Positions 1-4,553 of a stretch of 9,579 bases of DNA are shown here, in pieces. Numbering within the stretch: the stretch's first letter is position 1; each line of letters begins with the position of its first letter. The DNA comes from CAZKTF01 sp964555565. GTDB taxonomy: Bacteria > Planctomycetota > JAJSAM01 > JAKLKS01. The notes beneath the pieces are model-generated. The model saw only the letters and a program-made list of their open reading frames with translations. It did no database searches and was not told where the DNA came from. Position numbers and translations under genes: made by a program. Location of the stretch: assembly GCA_964555565.1 (NCBI GenBank), contig CAZKTF010000138.1, forward strand, positions 1 to 9,579. Direction: 5' to 3'.

Positions 1-105
1 GGCGGCCTCGGCGGGGGCGGCGCCCGGGGCGCGCAGGTCGAGCGCCAGGAGCGCGGCGGCGGCGAGGCCCGCCGCGGGGCCCGCGAGGGAGCGGGGCAAC
101 CTCAC
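1..105 (-). CDS. N-terminus of an exported protein (partial, runs off the left edge)
   Basis: Only the first 35 codons are visible. Reading the minus strand from GTG at 105-103, the product starts MRLPRSLAGPAAG, then has an Ala/Leu-rich stretch and APGAAPAEAA. This is a typical Sec signal peptide: basic n-region, hydrophobic core, then an AxA-type cleavage site near residue 31. The start is supported by GGAGG at about 113-117 on the minus strand, 7 bases before the GTG. The GTG overlaps a TGA in another frame (GTGA at 105-102), so it could be translationally coupled to a short upstream reading frame. No mature domain is in view, so no function can be assigned. The signal peptide and ribosome binding site are seen directly; export is inferred. 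Confidence 0.6.
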   Translation of the reverse strand, partial: MRLPRSLAGPAAGLAAAALLALDLRAPGAAPAEAA

Positions 106-165
106 GGCTTGTCCTCCGCGCCGGACGAGGAGCCGGCGAACGAGGCCGCCATCGGGGATCTCTCT

Positions 166-183
166 CCTCGCCCCGGGGCGAGG
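166..183. repeat. Perfect 18-bp palindrome in the leader of the left-edge gene
   Basis: The arms CCTCGCCCC and GGGGCGAGG match perfectly. As RNA they would form a 7-bp stem closed by CCGG. The palindrome lies about 60 bases upstream of the minus-strand start at 105, so it could be an operator or a 5'-UTR hairpin for that gene. No run of T follows on either strand, so it does not look like a terminator. I see nothing else recognisable between 106 and 330: no tRNA, and no convincing gene or promoter. Confidence 0.4.
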
Positions 184-330
184 CTTGGCGCGTCGCGACA
201 CGACGGGCGGGTCGCCGGCCCGTGGTCGCGCATCTTCGGCAACCGCCGCTTGGGCGCGCACGAGAAAACGCCGCCCGCCCTGACCGCGGTGCCCGGTGTT
301 CGCGGACGGCGCCGTCGTCCCGGAATCAAC

Positions 331-361
331 CGGCCCCGGCCGGGGTGCCCGGTCGGGGCCG
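331..361 (-). terminator. GC hairpin just past the tRNA 3' end, possible weak terminator
   Basis: Arms CGGCCCCG (331-338) and CGGGGCCG (354-361) pair perfectly over 8 bp. The GC-rich interior (CCGGGCACCCCGG on the minus strand) can itself pair. The element starts 10 bases beyond the encoded CCA of the minus-strand tRNA, where a transcript end is expected. No T run follows on the minus strand (GTTGATTCC), so efficient intrinsic termination is doubtful; it may only protect or delimit the precursor 3' end. Confidence 0.35.
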
Positions 362-370
362 TTCAAGGTC

Positions 371-445
371 TGGTAGCGGGGGCCGGATTCGAACCGGCGA
401 TCTCCAGGTTATGAGCCTGACGAGATACCACTTCTCCACCCCGCG
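371..445 (-). tRNA. Initiator tRNA-fMet (CAT anticodon), CCA encoded
   Basis: The minus strand folds into a full 75-base cloverleaf. It has acceptor CGCGGGG/CCCCGCT, D stem GAGA/TCTC with a 7-base loop, anticodon loop CTCATAA, T arm GCCGG-TTCGAAT-CCGGC, discriminator A and an encoded CCA (371-373). Two initiator hallmarks are present: the 1:72 pair is a mismatch (C:U here; E. coli has C:A), and the D stem carries A11:U24. The anticodon stem next to the loop is AGG/CCU, not the usual three G:C pairs, with a U27:G43 wobble at its far end. The role is delivery of formyl-Met to the ribosomal P site. It has its own upstream promoter and no neighbouring tRNA in view. Confidence 0.95.
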
Positions 446-465
446 TCGGGTGCAGCAGACCGGGC

Positions 466-494
466 ATCCTATCGGCCGCCGCGGGGGCCGCCAA
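466..494 (-). promoter_or_regulatory. Sigma70-type promoter for the tRNA-fMet gene
   Basis: On the minus strand, TTGGCG (494-489) and TAGGAT (471-466) are separated by exactly 17 bases. The -10 box ends 20 bases before the mature tRNA 5' end at 445, so transcription should start near 459 and leave a leader of about 14 bases for RNase P to remove. Position, spacing and box quality agree well; the assignment is inference from consensus. Confidence 0.6.
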
Positions 495-508
495 GAAACG
501 CGGGGTCG

Positions 509-703
509 GGGGTCAGACCTCGGGCGTTTGCAAACAGTGGCTTCACCCCCCTCGTGTCGCTCCCCAGCGTTTGCAAACGACTGGGGTCTGACCCCTCCGC
601 TCCTCAGCACCCGCCCTCGGCGACTGGGGTCTGACCCCTTGCTCCTCAGCACCCAGCGTTTGTAGTTGCAAACGCTTGCGAGGAGAACTAGGGGTCTGAC
701 CCC
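509..703. repeat. Palindromic repeat cluster A (GGGGTC[T/A]GACCCC with TTTGCAAACG elements)
   Basis: Four copies of a 13-base near-palindrome occur at 509-521 (3' end changed to CTC), 583-595, 626-638 and 691-703. Interleaved are GTTTGCAAAC palindromes at 526-535 and 569-578. A split version, GCGTTTG (656-662) with CAAACGC (669-675), has a 6-base loop. The copies at 583 and 626 belong to a 43-base direct repeat sharing the CTCCTCAGCACCC segment downstream. The 509 and 583 copies, each with its TTTGCAAAC block, are in inverted orientation, like a REP doublet. This resembles short palindromes mobilised by REP-associated tyrosine transposases, but no transposase is in the window. The cluster fills the whole gap between the tRNA promoter and queG. 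Confidence 0.85.
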
Positions 704-705
704 GA
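681..705 (+). promoter_or_regulatory. Distant Shine-Dalgarno plus hairpin in front of queG
   Basis: AGGAG at 681-685 is the only good ribosome binding site upstream of the queG GTG (706), but it is 20 bases away. The 13 bases from 691 to 703 are the palindrome GGGGTCTGACCCC. It can fold as a 5-bp stem with a 3-base loop and would cut the effective spacing to 7 bases (AACTA plus GA). The geometry is seen directly; use of the folded form in translation is inference. Confidence 0.35.
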
Positions 706-1758
706 GTGACCACACCGGAGATCGCCGAGCGGATCCGCGCCGAGGCCCTGGCCCTCGGCTTCGACGCCGTGGGGATGGGCCCCATCGACGTGGAGGCCGA
801 CGGGGAGCGCCTCAGGCGCTGGGTCGCGGAAGGCTGCGCCGGGGAGATGGGGTACCTCGTGCGCAGCGTCGGGCGCCGCGCCGACCCCGCCGCCGTCGTC
901 CCGGGGGTTCGGAGCGTGGTGGCCGTGGCGCTCTCCCACGACCCGGGGCGCACCCCGGGCCGGGAGCCCGCCGCCGCCGGGCCGCCCCGCGGCTTCATCG
1001 CCCGCTACGCGCGGGGCCGCGACTACCACAGGGTCCTGGAGGGCCGCCTCCGGGTCCTGGCCGACGCGATCCGCCGCGCGGGGGGCCCCGGGACGCTCGC
1101 CCGCTGGACCGTGGACCACGGCCCCTTCCTCGACCGCGCGCTCGCGCGCTCGGCCGGGCTCGGCTTCTTCGGCAAGTCCACGAGCCTCATCCGGCCGGGC
1201 CTGGGGTCCTACTTCGTCCTGGGTCTCGTGGTGACGAGCCTCGACCTCCCCGCGGACCGCCCGCGGGCCGGCTCCTGCGGGGGCTGCACGGCGTGCATCG
1301 AGGCCTGCCCCACGGGGGCCATCACCGGGCCCTTCCGGGTGGACGCCCGCCGCTGCATCTCCTACCTCACCATCGAGCTCCGGGGACCCATCCCGGAGGA
1401 GCTCCGGCCGGCCATCGGCACGATGGTCTTCGGGTGCGACGTCTGCCAGGAGGTCTGCCCCTGGAACCGGTTCGCGCGTCCGGCCTCGGTCGCCGACCTC
1501 CGCCCGAGGGGCCTGGCCGTGGACCCGGACCTGGGTCGGCTCGCGGCCCTCTCCGAGACCGCGTGGGAGGAGGAGTTCCGGGGCTCGGCCGTGCGCCGCG
1601 CCGGCTACCGGGGCTTCCGTCGGAACGTGGCCGTGGCGCTCGGGAACACCCGGGACCCCGCCGCGCTCCCGGCCCTCCGGGCGCTGGCCGCCTGCGGGGA
1701 CCCGCTCGTGGAGGAGCACGCCCGGTGGGGCATCAAGACAATAGATGGCAGCCATTGA
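706..1758 (+). CDS. queG: Epoxyqueuosine reductase QueG
   Basis: QueG catalyses the last step of queuosine synthesis, reducing epoxyqueuosine at position 34 of GUN-anticodon tRNAs to queuosine with a cobalamin cofactor and two [4Fe-4S] clusters, in the cytosol. The 350-residue product has the family's order: an N-terminal ELALGF-like helix (AEALALGFDAVG), YARGRDYHRVL near 101-111, and TVDHGPFLDR (135-144) with Asp137 as the likely proton donor. Next come the cluster cysteines C191, C194, C197, C201, then ARRCISYLTIELRGPIPEELRP (C217) and CDVCQEVCPWNR (C244, C247, C251). A short HEAT-like tail holds RRNVAVALGN. Length is slightly below E. coli QueG. GTG at 706 is chosen because the conserved N-terminal helix starts right after it. 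It directly abuts a palindrome, and no promoter is obvious. TGA at 1756 is a true stop, since TAA follows in frame at 1765. Confidence 0.96.
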   Translation: MTTPEIAERIRAEALALGFDAVGMGPIDVEADGERLRRWVAEGCAGEMGYLVRSVGRRADPAAVVPGVRSVVAVALSHDPGRTPGREPAAAGPPRGFIARYARGRDYHRVLEGRLRVLADAIRRAGGPGTLARWTVDHGPFLDRALARSAGLGFFGKSTSLIRPGLGSYFVLGLVVTSLDLPADRPRAGSCGGCTACIEACPTGAITGPFRVDARRCISYLTIELRGPIPEELRPAIGTMVFGCDVCQEVCPWNRFARPASVADLRPRGLAVDPDLGRLAALSETAWEEEFRGSAVRRAGYRGFRRNVAVALGNTRDPAALPALRALAACGDPLVEEHARWGIKTIDGSH

Positions 1759-1786
1759 TGCATCTAATCCATGAGATTCACGACTG

Positions 1787-1814
1787 TTGACACGGGGGAT
1801 CGGCCTGCTAGGGT
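1787..1814 (+). promoter_or_regulatory. Sigma70 promoter of the candidate selenoprotein gene
   Basis: A perfect TTGACA (1787-1792) is followed after 16 bases by TAGGGT (1809-1814). It lies in an unusually A/T-rich patch (about 1739-1792) just past the queG stop. Transcription would start near 1821 and leave a leader of about 68 bases. That leader has two small GC hairpins (GCGGG/CCCGC at 1839-1851 and GGGGC/GCCCC at 1858-1870) before the ribosome binding site. This is the clearest -35/-10 pair in the window. Confidence 0.7.
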
Positions 1815-1888
1815 GGAATGCAAGGTGTGGCGGGGTCCGCGGGGATCCCGCAGGGCCGGGGCACTGCCCCTCTGACCGGAGGACCTGA

Positions 1889-2551
1889 ATGCGCGCGATG
1901 AAGGTTGCGGGACTGACCGCCCTTGTGGCGGCGGCCGCGGTGGCGGGGTACGCCATCGATGCGAAGGCCGGCTGAGGCGCTCCCTTCGCCTGCGGTGCAG
2001 GCACCAACACGAACAAGATCGTCTGGGACTCCGGGATCGAGACGCCGACCGACGCGACCCGCGCGGTCGCGACCGGTGAGACGGCGAAGCCGGACGCCCC
2101 CGCTGCCGCGGACGACCTGGGAGTCAACCTGGAGGAGCTCCAGAAGACGAAGCCCCTCCTCGTCTACTTCTACGTCGATCCGGTCTCCGACCCCATGGAC
2201 GAGAACTACAAGTTCTGCCGGAAGTTCGAGATGGGGGTGCTCCTCGACAAGAGCGTCGATTACATCAACAAGAACTACCGCGCCAAGAAGCAGCCCCTCT
2301 CCGCCGAGGCGGACATGAAGGACCCGAAGAACCAGTCGCGGCTCGAGGTCTGGTCCGCGACGGACAAGAAGATTGGGTCCATCACGCAGGAGTCGCAGAA
2401 CCTCCTGAGCCTCAACCCCTTCATGCAGTTCGTGAAGGCGCGCACGGACAAGAACGCGGTGCTCGTCAAGGCCGAAGTCGCCCGCATCACCAGGCTCCGC
2501 CTCGAGAGGGCGAAGAAGGTCGAGGAAGAGCAGGCCGCCGCGGCGAAGTAG
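1889..2551 (+). CDS. Candidate secreted selenoprotein, thioredoxin-like, with in-frame TGA (Sec29)
   Basis: Read through the TGA at 1973-1975, this frame gives 220 residues. The ATG follows GGAGG (1878-1882) by 6 bases. Residues 1-27 form a signal peptide (MRAMKVAGLTALVAAAAVAG, then YAIDAKA) with AxA-type cleavage after AKA. The mature chain would begin G-Sec-G-A-P-F-A-C, putting Sec29 six residues before Cys35. An Ala/Pro/Thr-rich linker leads to a domain from about 82: ELQKTKPLLVYFYVDP, a helix with YKFCRKFE (Cys110), then a strand pair around RLEVWSATDKKIGSI (about 152-166). This resembles a thioredoxin fold without CXXC. The tail is a charged Arg/Lys/Glu helix ending EEEQAAAAK. After the TGA no ATG, GTG or TTG occurs before codon 103, inside the domain. 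It has its own promoter and terminator. Seen: open frame, TGA, hairpin. Inferred: Sec insertion, export, redox role. Alternative: a recent nonsense mutation in a Cys, Trp, Arg or Gly codon. I cannot name the family. Confidence 0.75.
1973..2002 (+). promoter_or_regulatory. UGA (Sec) codon with bacterial SECIS hairpin
   Basis: TGA at 1973-1975 is followed by 12 bases and then GCCTGC (1988-1993), loop GGT (1994-1996) and GCAGGC (1997-2002), a perfect 6-bp stem. With the T of TGA as 1, the loop bases are G22, G23 and T24. In the E. coli fdhF SECIS, from memory, the SelB-contacted loop bases are G23 and U24, so the register matches. TGA-to-loop distance is 18 bases, within the range usually given for bacterial SECIS elements. 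No clear bulged U is present on the 5' side; an unpaired C1987 beside a possible T1986-A2003 pair is the nearest equivalent. The loop and 3' arm use GGT and GCA codons, uncommon in this GC-rich DNA, consistent with structural constraint. Confidence 0.72.
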
Positions 2552-2583
2552 CGGCGTAGACGCGCCATCCGACCGGTCAGAAC

Positions 2584-2617
2584 GCGGGCGGGGCCGAAAG
2601 GTCCCGCCCGCTTCGTT
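2584..2617 (+). terminator. Rho-independent terminator after the candidate selenoprotein gene
   Basis: Arms 2584-2595 and 2600-2611 pair over 12 bp with one G:T wobble (2593:2602). The loop is GAAA, a GNRA tetraloop, and TTCGTT follows. It lies 32 bases after the TAG at 2549-2551. The stem is very strong but the T tract is short, as often in GC-rich genomes. With the promoter at 1787 it marks the selenoprotein candidate as a single-gene transcription unit. Confidence 0.75.
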
Positions 2618-2623
2618 GGCAGA

Positions 2624-2761
2624 GGGGTCAGACCCCAGGCGCCGAGGGCATGGGCGAGCCGAGGGGTCAGACCCCAGGCGCCGAGCGCACTCGGCGTGCT
2701 GAACAGCTCGGCGGCGCCCGAGGTCTGACCCCCGGTGTCTACGCGCCTGAGGTCAGACCCC
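2624..2761. repeat. Palindromic repeat cluster B (GGGGTC[T/A]GACCCC family)
   Basis: Four copies of the same 13-base element as cluster A occur at 2624-2636, 2663-2675, 2720-2732 and 2749-2761; the last two begin GAGG instead of GGGG. The first two sit in a 39-base direct repeat with an identical 25-base core (2622-2646 and 2661-2685). Between copies 2 and 3 is a perfect hairpin, CGCCGAG (2679-2685) with CTCGGCG (2690-2696) around CGCA. Copies 2 and 3, with flanking GGCGCCGAG and CTCGGCGGCGCC, form a long inverted doublet (about 2661-2733). The flanks differ from those of cluster A, so the 13-base core is the shared mobile or functional part. The cluster fills the space between the terminator and the trmB promoter. 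Confidence 0.85.
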
Positions 2762-2796
2762 TGGTGCTGAGAGGGCCAACCGCCGCCGTTCCGCTC

Positions 2797-2802
2797 TATA
2801 CT
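2797..2802 (+). promoter_or_regulatory. TATACT -10 box for trmB, probably giving a leaderless mRNA
   Basis: TATACT ends 8 bases before the trmB ATG at 2811, and CTCCCCTCCC lies between, so there is no Shine-Dalgarno sequence. A start site 6-9 bases past the box would fall at or next to the A of ATG, the leaderless arrangement. The -35 region (about 2774-2779, GGCCAA) is poor, so the promoter may be weak or activator-dependent. Confidence 0.5.
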
Positions 2803-2810
2803 CCCCTCCC

Positions 2811-3422
2811 ATGCAGTCCGCCGCGCGGGAGACCCTGCTCGTCCGCCCCGGTCGCGAGCTCCTCGGCCCCGGGGACTGGGACCGGGTGTTCGGCCGGCGC
2901 GCCCCCCTGGAGGTCGAGATCGGCTTCGGCCGCGACGAGGGGATCCTCCGGCGCGCCGTCGCGCGGCCCGGGCACGACTTCGTCGGCGTGGAGCTGAAGC
3001 GCGACCGCGTGGACCTCTGCCTGCGGCGGGCGGAGCGGCTCGGGGTCCGCAACCTCCGCGTCCTCCCGGGTCGGGCCGAGGTCGCGGTGGGCGTGCTCCT
3101 CCCCGCGGGCCGCGTCTCGGTGCTGCGCGTCCTCTTCCCCGACCCGTGGCCCAAGAAGCGCCACGCGGGGAACCGGCTCGTGCAGCCGTGGTTCGCGCGG
3201 GAGGCGCGGCGGCTGCTCGCGCCGGGCGGGCGGCTGCTGCTGGCCACCGACGACGCCGGGTACGCCTCCTGGATGCGGGAGGTCCTCGGGGCCGCGGAGG
3301 GTCTCGAGGAGGAGCCGGAAGGCACGGAAAGGACGGGGGAGGATGGCCCGACGCTCTTCGAGAAGAGGGGCCTCGCCGAGGGGCGCGCGATCGCGCGGCT
3401 CGCCTGGCGCCGGCGCGCGTAG
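2811..3422 (+). CDS. trmB: tRNA (guanine-N7-)-methyltransferase TrmB
   Basis: TrmB uses SAM to make m7G46 in the variable loop of many tRNAs, in the cytosol. The 203-residue product shows the family signature: SAM-site strand LEVEIGFGRDEGIL (33-46), FVGVELKRDRVDLC (57-70), and the hallmark LFPDPWPKKRH (108-118). Next come LLAPGGRLLLATD (135-147) and the C-terminal TLFEKRGLAEGRAI (181-194). Length is somewhat below E. coli TrmB because the N-terminus is short. The glycine loop is GRDEG rather than GMG, and the RHAGNRL segment differs from the more usual RHHKRRL. The ATG has no Shine-Dalgarno and sits 8 bases after a -10 box. It heads a likely run of plus-strand genes; the HIT gene begins within about 65 bases of its stop. 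Confidence 0.93.
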   Translation: MQSAARETLLVRPGRELLGPGDWDRVFGRRAPLEVEIGFGRDEGILRRAVARPGHDFVGVELKRDRVDLCLRRAERLGVRNLRVLPGRAEVAVGVLLPAGRVSVLRVLFPDPWPKKRHAGNRLVQPWFAREARRLLAPGGRLLLATDDAGYASWMREVLGAAEGLEEEPEGTERTGEDGPTLFEKRGLAEGRAIARLAWRRRA

Positions 3423-3486
3423 CCGCGGCGCGGGAGGGACGCGGCCGCACCCCTCGGGGGTCCCGATCCTCTGGAGTCCCTGGCGG

Positions 3487-3939
3487 ATGGGGTACGTCCT
3501 CGCCGGCCGGCCCGGGGGGTGCGTGTTCTGCGAGGCCCTCGGGACGGGCGACGACGCGAAGGCCCTCGTCCTCCACCGGGGGCCGCGCGCCTTCGTCCTC
3601 CTCAACCGCTACCCCTACAACACGGGGCACCTGATGATCTGCCCCAACCGCCACCTGGTGGAGCCCTCCGAGCTGGACCGGGAGGAGTCCCTGGAGACGA
3701 TGGGGCTCGTGGCCCGCTGCTGCGACCTCCTCCGGGCGACCATGAAGGCCGAGGGCGTGAACGTGGGCATCAACCTGGGGCGGGCCTCGGGCGGGAGCGT
3801 GGACCACCTCCACGTGCACCTGGTCCCGCGCTGGATCGGCGACACGAACTTCATGCCCGTGGTCGGCGGGACGAAGACCCTCATCGAGATGCTCGAGGGG
3901 ACCTACGCCCGCCTGAAGAAGGGGGTCCGATCGTGGTGA
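3487..3939 (+). CDS. HIT-family hydrolase (AP4A phosphorylase/hydrolase-like), start uncertain
   Basis: HIT proteins hydrolyse or phosphorolyse nucleotide phosphoesters such as dinucleoside polyphosphates. From ATG 3487 the product is 150 residues. It has GCVFC (11-15, a probable zinc pair), LLNRYPYNTGHLMICPNRH (38-56), NVGINLGRASGGSVDHLHVHLVPRW (92-116) with the triad H107/H109/H111, then a DTNFMPVVGGTK segment. This matches the subgroup of Mycobacterium tuberculosis Rv2613c, whose N-terminus contains an LW(T/S)P(Y/W)RM block. Here that block (LWSPWR) is encoded at 3469-3486, upstream of ATG 3487, and the only in-frame start before it is ATG 3343, 80 bases inside trmB. So 3487 (GGAG at 3473-3476, 10 bases away) is the conservative start; the true one may be a non-standard codon such as ATC 3466. 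The stop overlaps the next gene's GTG. Confidence 0.88.
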   Translation: MGYVLAGRPGGCVFCEALGTGDDAKALVLHRGPRAFVLLNRYPYNTGHLMICPNRHLVEPSELDREESLETMGLVARCCDLLRATMKAEGVNVGINLGRASGGSVDHLHVHLVPRWIGDTNFMPVVGGTKTLIEMLEGTYARLKKGVRSW

Positions 3940-4472
3940 GGGGACGGCGCGGTCGGGCGGGGCGGACGGCGGCGCTCGCGGCGGCGGCGGCGCTGGCGCT
4001 CGCGGCCGGAGGCTGCCGGAAGTCGGAGGAGGGGCCCTCCGCCCCGGCCTCGGAACTGGGCGGCGAGGCGGTGAAGTTCATCCGCTCCTACCCCGCCGGG
4101 ACGAGCGGCGGCTTCGACAGGCCGCTCAGGACCGTCGTGCGGGACGCGGCCATGCTCGAGGAGGTCTGGAAGAAGGCCCAGTCCGCCATGGCGCCGGTCC
4201 CGAAGGCCCCCCCGCTCGACTTCACGAAGGAGATGGCGATCCTCGCGGCCATGGGCACCCGTCCCACCTCCGGCTACTCGATCGAGGTCGTGTCCGTGAA
4301 CGAGGAGGGCGGGAAGATGGTCGTGTGGGTCGCCGAGCGGTCCCCCGGAAAGGAGGAGATCGTGACCCAGGTCGTCACCTCCCCCTGGCACCTCGTGGTC
4401 CTCCCGCGCCGCGACCTCCCCGTGGAGTGGAAGGAGTACGTCCCGCCGACCGCGCCCGCGAAGAAGAAGTAG
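3933..4472 (+). CDS. Putative lipoprotein with PrcB-like C-terminal domain
   Basis: From GTG 3933 (AAGGGGG at 3919-3925, 7 bases upstream) the product is 179 residues. An Arg-rich n-region is followed by an Ala/Leu core and AAGGC, making Cys28 the probable lipidated residue. Residues 47-105 (FIRSYPAGTSG through LEEVWKKAQ to FTKEMAILAAMG) and 108-160 (GTRPTSGYSIEVVSV, VWVAERSPG, VTQVVTSPWHLVVLPR) match the pattern of PrcB C-terminal-domain proteins, named after a subunit of a spirochaete protease complex. The catalytic role is unknown and a binding role is more likely. Its start overlaps the HIT stop by 7 bases (GTGGTGA), implying coupling. GTG 3936 is an equally readable start. The C-terminus is AKKK. 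Surface or periplasmic location is inferred from the lipobox, which is not ideal (Ala at -3). Confidence 0.8.
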   Translation: MVRGRRGRAGRTAALAAAAALALAAGGCRKSEEGPSAPASELGGEAVKFIRSYPAGTSGGFDRPLRTVVRDAAMLEEVWKKAQSAMAPVPKAPPLDFTKEMAILAAMGTRPTSGYSIEVVSVNEEGGKMVVWVAERSPGKEEIVTQVVTSPWHLVVLPRRDLPVEWKEYVPPTAPAKKK

Positions 4473-4475
4473 CGG

Positions 4476-4501
4476 GTCCGCCCCCGCGAACCGGGGGGGA
4501 C
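4476..4501 (+). terminator. GC hairpin after the lipoprotein gene, possible weak terminator
   Basis: GTCC-G-CCCCC (4476-4485) can pair with GGGGGGGAC (4493-4501) with one bulged G and a 7-base loop. It begins 4 bases after the TAG at 4470-4472. No T run follows, so it may attenuate rather than stop transcription into the next gene, whose start is only 52 bases further on. Confidence 0.3.
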
Positions 4502-4553
4502 CCCGACCGTTGGGGAGGGACGGGGCCGGCGTCCCGGGCCCCGGGGAGGACCC

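Noticed and set aside
509..703. Cluster A as a CRISPR array
   Set aside because: Repeats are only 13 bases, spacing is irregular, the segments between copies are themselves related, and no cas gene is present.
1756..1767. queG TGA as a readthrough codon
   Set aside because: An in-frame TAA follows three codons later and QueG already has its normal C-terminus.
1889..1975. Pseudogene or stand-alone 28-codon peptide interpretation of the gene at 1889
   Set aside because: A simple nonsense mutation remains possible, but the frame downstream shows no other damage, a promoter, RBS and terminator are intact, and a SECIS-type hairpin sits at exactly the expected distance. Selenocysteine explains more of what is seen.
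3343..3486. ATG 3343 as the HIT gene start
   Set aside because: It lies 80 bases inside trmB, within the codons for its conserved TLFEKRG region, and adds Arg/Ser/Gly-rich sequence. Kept only as an alternative.
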